Below, piece by piece: positions 56,204 to 64,000 of a DNA stretch of 64,000 bases. The position numbers were made by a program, and so were the translations under genes. The stretch is from Carnegiea gigantea (taxonomy: Eukaryota; Streptophyta; Magnoliopsida; Caryophyllales; Cactaceae): NCBI GenBank assembly GCA_029747015.1, contig JAKOGI010000418.1:124001-188000 (forward strand). Direction: 5' to 3'. Every line of letters starts with the position of its first letter. The stretch's first letter is position 1. The notes beneath the pieces were generated by a model that had not been told where the DNA came from, did not search any database, and saw only the letters and a program-made list of their open reading frames with translations.

Positions 56204-59200
56204 TGTAATAACGCGACCTAATCCATATTTATTTATTTAAATCATATTTATTTATTTAATTAATCATGTTTGTTCATTTAATTTATCATGTTTGTGGATT
56301 TAATCACTCATGGTTATTTGTTTAACCAAATCATGTTTATTAATGTAATTACACTCAATTTGTATATTTACCAAATTACCCTATGCCATGTAAGTTTTTC
56401 GCATTCATTTACCGTATTTAATCATCCCGGTTTGAGGATAATTCATTTGGGTCCCATTTTACAATTCAAGTTTCATTGATTGTTAATTCAAGTTTCGTTG
56501 ATTGATTAAATTTCAGGTGAATCGATATTAGGCCTCGATGATTATGATTGAGCATTAAATTACTTTTCATAATGTCACAAAAAAATTTAATGTTTAGCCA
56601 TGCAAAAATATTTGGGCTCAAATTGATTAAGTTCGGCCCAATTCATTTGGGCCTGATTTGCAACCCGATTTATTTTGGGTTAAAATTTTGGCCCCAAACT
56701 TTTGGTGTGATTAAATTAAGTTAATTACTATCATTTGTGCCTAATTTTAATTAGCTAAAAAGATATTTTTGAAGGACAAAATTTAGCCAAGTATTTTTGC
56801 GGTCATTCTAGCCAAGCAAACATAACAACACATGCACACCCACTCTCTCCTTTCTCCCTCTTCATGGGAGCAGTTGCTGGCAGCCTTCATGGGTGTTTTC
56901 CGGCCATCTTTCCAGCCAGCCTTGGTGGTTTTCAACCCACCTCAACATCCTAGTACCTCAAGCTATCATCCTCCATCATCAAAACCCCTAAACATCATCT
57001 CCATCTTAACTTATTTGCAATCAAAGTGAGTAATCTTGAAGTTTGATCTTGTTAGTTTTGATTCTTTTTTTGATGTTTATGATCATTGATCACGATGTTT
57101 TTATAAGAAATAAGAGTTATTTTGGTGTTGATCATGGTGAAGTTGAGCTTGAATCATGCTAGGGTTTAGGGATGATCATGTTCATGCAAGTTTAAGTTAA
57201 CACCATGTTTATCGATTGATTACGATGATTATGATGATTATTTTGGACTTGATTTTATAACATTTAGTTTTATTGATTATTATGGCGATGTTTTTGGTGA
57301 TTTGGAATGATTTCAAGTGAGGATTTATGCGAAAAAGGAAGCGAAAACTAAACCAGTGAGGGCTGGAAATTTCAAGAAAATAGGGCTGACTTTGGCAATA
57401 AACTGGTAATGCCCAATCCAACCAAAAATTATGATTTTTGGTGGGTAGATAGTTCCATTTGTTAGATTTCAAAGGGCTCTTGAATTGCTTTAAGCCGAGG
57501 TCTGTGCAAAATGTTATGGTCGTTTTCCCAAAACTGTACAGATTGGACCAAAAACTGACACTTGTGTTTTAGCCCCATTGTGAGAACCCTATTGTGGGAA
57601 TCACATTTTGTGTTATACATGAACATTTTTTGGGACTTCTTAATCTTTTCATATTGGGGTTTCATGTCTTCATTTGAGGTCTAGAATGAAAGTTATGAAT
57701 TTTTGAACTGAACTAACCTGCTTGGGTGTAAATCAGGTAGTTATTGCAATTTCTGTGTAGCATATACTTGGAGGCAAATTCTGAGAATTTTACTATAGGT
57801 TGTCCATATTATTTTCAAATTTCCTGTCAGAACTCATGAAATTTGGTTGAGTATTTTGAGTTTGGTGAGTTTTGAAAGCATTTTGAGTAACAGTATAAAG
57901 AATAATAATAAAGATTAAGTGAGATTGATCATGCACTCATTTTGTGCATTTTGGGCCAAGTCATTTAAGAGGAAAATGAATATTTATGAACTTCCATGTA
58001 GCTTTTAGCTTGATTTATGAGAAAAAAGATGACAAGTATACAATTTGGGAGTTTGTTTATGAGCTTTGGATCATTTATGGATTTTACGAAGAAAATACCA
58101 CATTTAGTGAGCTTAATAGCTTCTATTGAGTTCAATGATTCATTTGGGGCATAAATCTATATCTAATGCATTTATGAATGAAATATGAGAATTGGGGAGA
58201 GTTGTAACTCAGAAACCGTATTTATCAGAGCAGGTTAATACAGTTTATGCTATTTTGAACCAAGATATATCTCTCTTGGCCTCAAACCTTTATTACTTAC
58301 TCACTTTAGCATATATCAAACGTATTTATCAAGCCAATCTAGTGCACTTGCTGTCATCTTGAATCAAGTTATATATCAGCAAGCTTTAAACCCTTACCAG
58401 TAACCTATTTCAGAAAAGGCCATAACCACTCTCTCAATTATCACCATCAAGGCCTTTTCCTTTGTAATATCATTTATCTCATTGTGGACTATTTTACTTC
58501 TATTTACTTTATATTGGATTTAATTACTTTTATCAATTCAGTTTTGAAATTATATTAAAGTACTCACGTTATGTATACCATTTAATTACTCAATTTTTGT
58601 TACACATACTTTTACTTACTCAATTATGCAAGTAAGGATCATTCACTAACTGCACATACTTACAATGTTATGAAACAGAGTTGAGGCAATTATCGTTCCC
58701 CGTTATGCATAAGTGTTATCAAGTCAGAATATATTTATCAAGTCAGATGACATTTATAAAACAGTTAACTTGTATCAAGTCAGATGACATTTTTAAAGAC
58801 CCAAGGTACGTCCATTGTCTGTATCTTCAGAACGCAGATTATGTTTATCAAGTTACAACTTTTAATGAGTTTATCAATGAATCAGTTTATACAGTAATGT
58901 GCCATTTAACTTGTGACCCCATTAGTTATCAGCTATAGGGCGTCAGCCTATCATTTACCCACGTGGTTTCAGGCCAACTCATAATCAGATTGGCAGGTGT
59001 GTGCCTATGTATAGATCATATCATTGCAAGGGGTTCACATCCAGATAATAATGAGCAATTCAATTTCATATTACTCTCATTTTTATTGTTATTGCCAACT
59101 AAATAAATTGCAAAGACGGGTTCCCATCAACAGTGTTTCTATGCTCATTTTACAATACAGGAATGCATGTACTGAGTTTTTACTCATATTTTAGAATTGT

Positions 59201-59596
59201 TTTCATGTTTTCCATTTTAGGTGATGAAGTGTCACATGTTTCTCCATTTAACAAGCTCTTTTGGAACTCGTCAGATGCTCACAGTGGATTCAGCATAGCA
59301 TGAATATTGGAATCGACCTCAGGGTCAGGTTCGATCTATATTCAATATACTTATATAGTGTAGAGTGCAAGTTATCACATGGTATGATTAAGTTGATGGT
59401 ATTGAAGTTGAACTATTATGGACTTTGGTCTTGAAGTGTTTCAGTTAATAGATTTTGTGATTGTGAATATGAGTTACAAGATTAAATGGTTTAAGTGAGC
59501 CTTGCCATTATCAGGACGACAGTAGCGCCTTCTTTTATTAAGTCTTCCGCTGCAGTTTTTCGTAAATCATGTCATTAGCTTTTTGAGGGCGTTACA
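56204..59596 (+). repeat. 5' LTR of a second Tekay-type element, 3.39 kb
   Basis: It starts TGTAATAACGCGACC and ends GAGGGCGTTACA, with the primer site four bases later. Internal segments match the reverse complement of the 8011-10657 LTR, for example the CATCATCTCCATCTTAACTTAT block near 57000 and the GGGTTTCAGGCC-like block near 58965. It is some 750 bp longer, so it belongs to a different subfamily. Confidence 0.75.
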
Positions 59597-59600
59597 GATT

Positions 59601-59612
59601 TGGTATCAGAGG
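59601..59612 (+). other. Primer-binding site, Met-tRNA type
   Basis: TGGTATCAGAGG matches the Met-tRNA-type site at 11 of 12 bases and lies directly after the LTR end TTACA plus four bases. It fixes the LTR boundary. Confidence 0.8.
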
Positions 59613-61639
59613 AAGGTTTTAAGGGCCACTGTAAGCTATCAAGTGTTTATGAGTTAGTTATCAAGGTGTGTATGAGTTATGTTGGACCTATTAAATGAGC
59701 TATTGACTATAAGTTCCTATGTATGGGCATATATAGAGGAACCATTTCATTTAGGTGACTCAATCATTTGGTAGTATCATGAGATTCAAGCATGAGCAAA
59801 GTGGACTATAGAAACATTTCGGTCACTTGCTGGTGAGGCATGCTCTCATTTATCTGGGAGTTGTATTGCATGTTTCATTTCTCTTATATGTTTAAATTTT
59901 TGTACTTGTGCACTCTGGGTGTGTGACCCGTTGAGTATGAACTTTGTCGTATGGCTGTTGAGCTATTGAGTGTTTCTCTCCATTTCAGCTATCTATTGTA
60001 AGGCTTTAAGCCTGGGTTTTAACCAGTTTTTAGGCGGAACTCAGTCCGTTTCGCTCCAGAATTTGAGAGTTTCATTGAGGTGAATTATTATACTTGACCT
60101 TGAGTACAGCAATGGTTGAAGCCAATGTGGGGATGCCATTTGCAACTTCTTAAGGGATTTATACAATGTCAAGTCAAATGTAAACCTCTAGATGAGGAAA
60201 TGCCTGGTGGGGCAATATCTTTGAGGTGAACTACTATGAGAAGAACACTACAATGAGTGCTTATGTATGATGATAACAATTAATAGCTTATGGTGCGCTA
60301 CTTGGCATTATATAGGTGGTGCAAGTAAGATTAAGTTGTCATGTATCGGAATCATCTGGCCTTGATACTAAGACTTTATATCAGCAATGCTCCCATTACT
60401 TCTTATAATTGACTTATTTCTGCCCTAGTTACCTTGAATTGTTCTGAGGCATCATTTCTTTGTTGCTAACACTCTCTTGAGTGGTAATAGAGTGTTTATG
60501 GAAAATTTCATGTGTCGTATGTGGGGAGTTCTTTAAACACATCTGAGCAACCTTTCTTATAGGGGATTCAAACCCTGACAGTCACAGTCGTTTAATTCTC
60601 TATTTCCATAAAGGAGCCTATAATGACCCTCGGTGTACATTACTGTGTAATTTGTAGTTCTTTCTAAGCATATTTGACTCATTCTACTTGCAGCTCAGTC
60701 ATCACAATATTCATATTTTCACTGTCACCTACTTGAACTCCTTGCTTCTATTTGGGGCACTATTCAATTCATTTATTTCTTGCAAAGCCTTTGGTTGTTT
60801 CAGGCCCAGCCATCGAACTCCTTTTCAGCAATTAAATGCATCCATATTGTTCGTGTTTTTATACACCGTAACATCATGTTGGCATACTACTCCATGGTCG
60901 TGACTGCATGTCGTTAACTCAAGTTATTTTGGTAATCCTTTCTTTATTAGTATAGCCTATCTTGTTAATGATAAATAACGATTTGTGCTATTCCCATCTG
61001 CCAATAGTTTTGAAGTTTATATGCCTACCCAAGGCTTCCATTTACTGCAAATTGTTTTATTGATGGATGTCATAATGTTCAGTCATAAGACTGACACCTT
61101 CATCTGGACGTATTGTCCTTTTAAACACCAGATGAATAAAATTTTTTCTTCTGGTGCTGTTGACCCTTATCTTCGTTATTTTACTCACATACAAATACCG
61201 TATGACTTTTCAAAAGCCGCTTTGGTAATCTGTTAGATTTCTTCACCTTCAGTGCTTAATACTCCCTCTCAATTTCATAACATCGATCATTTACTTCACT
61301 ATCATGACCATCATGAATAAACTGCATGTCTTGTATATGCAGGCCATTTCTATGCCTTGCCTCTTTCATTACGATTCTTCGTCCTTTCATTCATTCAGCT
61401 TACATATTGGTCCTTTCTAACCAGTAAAGAAATACCTTTGCAAGAGTTCATGTTGTGGTTACATCTCTTGACATTTTAGATTACCCCCTGTCATTTCAAT
61501 TTATTGAGACCAGTAGGCAGTTGAATGTTTATCTTTTATAGATATGCCTCTAGTAGTATTGCTGGAACCATATTCACTGGACATTCAATGCAGTTTGATT
61601 GGCAGATCTGGTATCATTATGGAGGTGAAATGACTGTGT
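59613..61639 (+). other. Internal leader of the second Tekay-type element, no gene recognised
   Basis: Gag would be expected here, but none can be recognised in any frame; short ORFs at 60688 and 60985 have no family features. The region is AT-rich and appears scrambled or replaced. Confidence 0.35.
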
Positions 61640-62240
61640 ACTTACAGGACTAAGATAATTGGTAAGGATCTTAAGGTTAGCTTGAGAGATGAGGATTGGC
61701 TAAACGTGCGTTTCTACGGGCCGAGGGAAGAATAGCCCTATTTATCTCCCAATTACGTTGTGCAAGCAAGTGAATTATCATGTTAGTAATGTATTGAATA
61801 TTAGTGATTTGTCAACCACACTTAGTATATCCATATCCATATTTACAGTTGGTGAATTTAGAGATGTTTCATCTGAGGACTATCAGGATTGTTTCTCTCT
61901 AAGAAACATTGATTTTCAGATCAACCTAGTTCTAGGTGCTCAATCCATTTTCAGAGCCTCTATCACATGAGCCCCAGTAGAGTTTAAGAGACTACAAATT
62001 TAGTGAAGTGAGTTGTTACAGAAGGTAGTTATTTGACCAAGTGTGTCACTGTGGGAAACCCTAGTTTTATATGTGTGAAGAAGGAAGATAGAATCTTATG
62101 GTTGTGTACTATGTGCAGAGACCTGAACAAAATCATAATCAAAAATTAGTGCCCTATACATTGCACAAATGATTTATGGGATTAACTATCAATAACAGAT
62201 GTCTTTTCCAAGAATGATTTAAGGTTCAGATATCACACCT
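61640..62240 (+). pseudogene. Tekay-type protease-RT relic
   Basis: Plus-strand text matches the protease-to-RT segment at 13200-13800: GEFRDVSSED, IDFQINLVLGAQSI, PSFICVKKEDRI, CRDLNKIIIKN and VFSKNDLRFRYH (for [12 protein letters not shown]), in order and with several stops. It ends abruptly at about 62240, before the catalytic block. Any upstream protease is limited to a short LKVSLRDEDW stretch. Confidence 0.7.
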
Positions 62241-62675
62241 AAACCATGCAGCCATAGTTTTTCTTTTGCAAGAACACCCATTTGTAGTAATTCTTGTTTG
62301 CTTGTCTCATCTTCAAAACTTGATACTATCCAATATTGTTTAATCTCCCTTACATTTCAACCCAATATTTCCAATTAGCGTGATCTTCCATGTCTTTATA
62401 AAGCCATTGTTAAATGTGTAATATATTTTTATTCGACTTTATATGGTTGTCAACATTTCAGTGCTCTCAACCTTCACCATCTTTATTTCATGATCATGAG
62501 TTGTAGTTCACTCCGTTGAGAGCTGATTCACACATCTACCTTACATCTCATTTATTCAAAATGATAAGCTTGTATAACTTGTTCTGATTTCATAATATAA
62601 TTCAACTCTCATTGGTGTGGGTGATTGTGATCGTCATAATCTCTTTACTCTCCTTATTTTGAACTTTAACTCCAA

Positions 62676-63165
62676 CACATATGTCTTGCATGCTCATAAG
62701 TAAACTCTAGCTTTTCTGTTCAATCTTATTATTGGACTTGAATTGGTTTCATATGAGCAAAGGCATGATTCTAATGTCACTTATTCAATCTATTTACTTA
62801 TCCATTGGTACTTTGCTCATTTAATCTATTGATCAATCCATTGCATTTTACCAGTTCAATCTATTGATCTATTTATGGCACTTGTACTTCTCACACCTAT
62901 ATCTTATATCCTCATAAGTGAACTTCAGTAATTCTTATTTAATCTTATTGTCGTACTTGACTTGGCTCCATATGAGCAAATGCATGTTTCAATTGTAGCC
63001 TATTCAATCTATTTATCTATTCATTAGACCTTGCTTGTTCAAGCTATTTATTAATCCATTATACCTTGTTTATTCAAGCTATTTATCTATCCATTGGCAC
63101 TTTGCTCGTCTAATCCATTTATCTATCCATGTCCAATCTAATTGTCTATCTATTGCACTTATCTT
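62676..63165. repeat. Two diverged 218-bp repeats built from shorter CAATCTATTTATC units
   Basis: The unit beginning CACATATGTCTTGCATGC at 62676 recurs, diverged, from 62894 (CACCTATATCTTATATCC); both continue with CATATGAGCAAA and ATTCAATCTATTTA. Each contains several copies of a degenerate 25-40-base motif around CAATCTATTTATCTATCCATT, which continue to about 63165. Confidence 0.65.
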
Positions 63166-63912
63166 GTTCCTTATGGCTATAAAGTCACCTAGTTAAAGCT
63201 CAGTTGCTTGTCATCTTGTTTCCAATTCATCAGTTAAACCCCAGTTTAACCATGCCATCTTTCTCCTTGGTTGATTATTTATTGGACCCTTTATGATCCA
63301 TATTTATAAACCACGATTCTTGTGGTATTACATTTTAGAATTCATGACACGCTTATGTTTATCTGTATTCTAACCCCCCATGTTAATTCCTCCATTATAA
63401 ATCTTTTCTAGTCTCATTGTTAATTTCTTTTGTATGCAATGATTTGCTTGGCTAAGAATTTCATCACTCTCATCCCTAACATGGTCATTTTATTGCCCAT
63501 TATTTACTGGGAGTAGATCCTTGAGTAGTTTGATAAAGGAAGATCATGTGAGGTATTAGGAATATCAGATGAGGAGACTTTGATAAGGGCATAATCTTAA
63601 GTACTATCTAATTATATTGGAGTGAGCCAGAAGAAACATTGAGTACAAGGTCAGAGCTAACCCAAGTAAGCATTAAGAGGGAAAATTCAAGTACATGTTA
63701 AGGTGACACAAGGTTGACAAAAGAGTTGTGCTGGCAAAATAAGGAAATAACCAAAGTCTCAGATGGGTTATAAAGTATTTCAAAAAACTTTTCTAATCAA
63801 AGTAGTAAGAGACCGATATCCAAGGACAATTAGTGACTAGTTACATGGGGCCTTATGATTCATAAAAAGGTTTAATCTTGTACCTTGTTGAATGCACCTA
63901 CCTGTTAAATCG

Positions 63913-63932
63913 AAACACGTATATACGTGTTT
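63913..63932. repeat. Perfect 20-base palindrome
   Basis: AAACACGTATATACGTGTTT is its own reverse complement. Confidence 0.95.
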
Positions 63933-63942
63933 TTAGCTCATA

Positions 63943-63955
63943 TTAGTATCAGAGT
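63943..63955 (+). other. Possible primer-binding site at the right edge
   Basis: TAGTATCAGAGTG resembles TGGTATCAGAGCG at all but two positions and follows ...TTAGCTCA, which could be an LTR end. No LTR start was identified. Confidence 0.3.
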
Positions 63956-64000
63956 GCTTATCAGGGTATTTACTAGTTTCCATTAGTGGACAAGGTGATG

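Larger units (their letters stand above)
62241..64000. other. Noncoding, repeat-rich DNA to the right edge
   Basis: No ORF or RT continuation was found. It contains a 218-bp tandem duplication, a 20-base palindrome and a primer-site-like sequence, listed separately. Confidence 0.4.

Overview
This is a stretch of plant nuclear heterochromatin, almost certainly from an angiosperm and probably a eudicot (AT-rich, with LTR retrotransposons of SIRE, Tekay, Athila and Tat type and an L1-type LINE). The species cannot be told from the sequence. Nearly all of it is nested, decayed transposable elements. The only likely host gene is the 5' end of an unrecognised minus-strand gene running off the left edge (ATG at 161).

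Layout. 1-456: start and promoter of the edge gene. 457-6714: a 3'-truncated SIRE-type Ty1/copia element on the minus strand, with one 1,588-bp LTR. 6715-30632: an array of an unnamed non-autonomous LTR retrotransposon, called family B here. Its LTR is about 1.70 kb (TGATG...CATCA) and its internal region about 0.94 kb, with a Met-tRNA-type primer site, a GGGGAGGA polypurine tract and one ORF of about 228 codons. Five copies are present: B1 (minus), B2 (plus, inverted), then B3, B4 and B5 (minus), the last three sharing LTRs head to tail. An 11,256-bp Tekay-type chromovirus (8011-19266) sits inside the B1 LTR, flanked by the 5-bp duplication CTTTC. It has both LTRs, a one-frame gag-pol ending in a chromodomain, and an extra 250-codon ORF upstream of gag.

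30633-34000: featureless DNA and an L1-like LINE relic. 34000-42329: a second, heavily decayed SIRE-type copia element on the plus strand, interrupted by a hAT-type MITE (36245-36872) and by an LTR-derived insertion (37964-39556). 42330-47230: a minus-strand Athila-type element with both LTRs, gag and protease but no reverse transcriptase or integrase. 47231-48940: a Ty3/gypsy RNase H-integrase fragment. 49166-51830: a plus-strand Athila 5' LTR and gag. 51831-56203: LTR and 3'-UTR debris, including a Tat-like LTR at 53358-54664. 56204 to the right edge: a plus-strand Tekay-type element with a 3.39-kb 5' LTR and a decayed protease/RT relic, followed by repeat-rich noncoding DNA.

No coding element looks active. 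The most unusual material is the family B array (LTR sharing, one inverted unit, a hairpin at one junction, and a conserved ORF that resembles a gag-protease linker cut just after the protease active-site position) and the extra ORF in the Tekay element. All family assignments come from motifs recognised by eye; no database search was possible.
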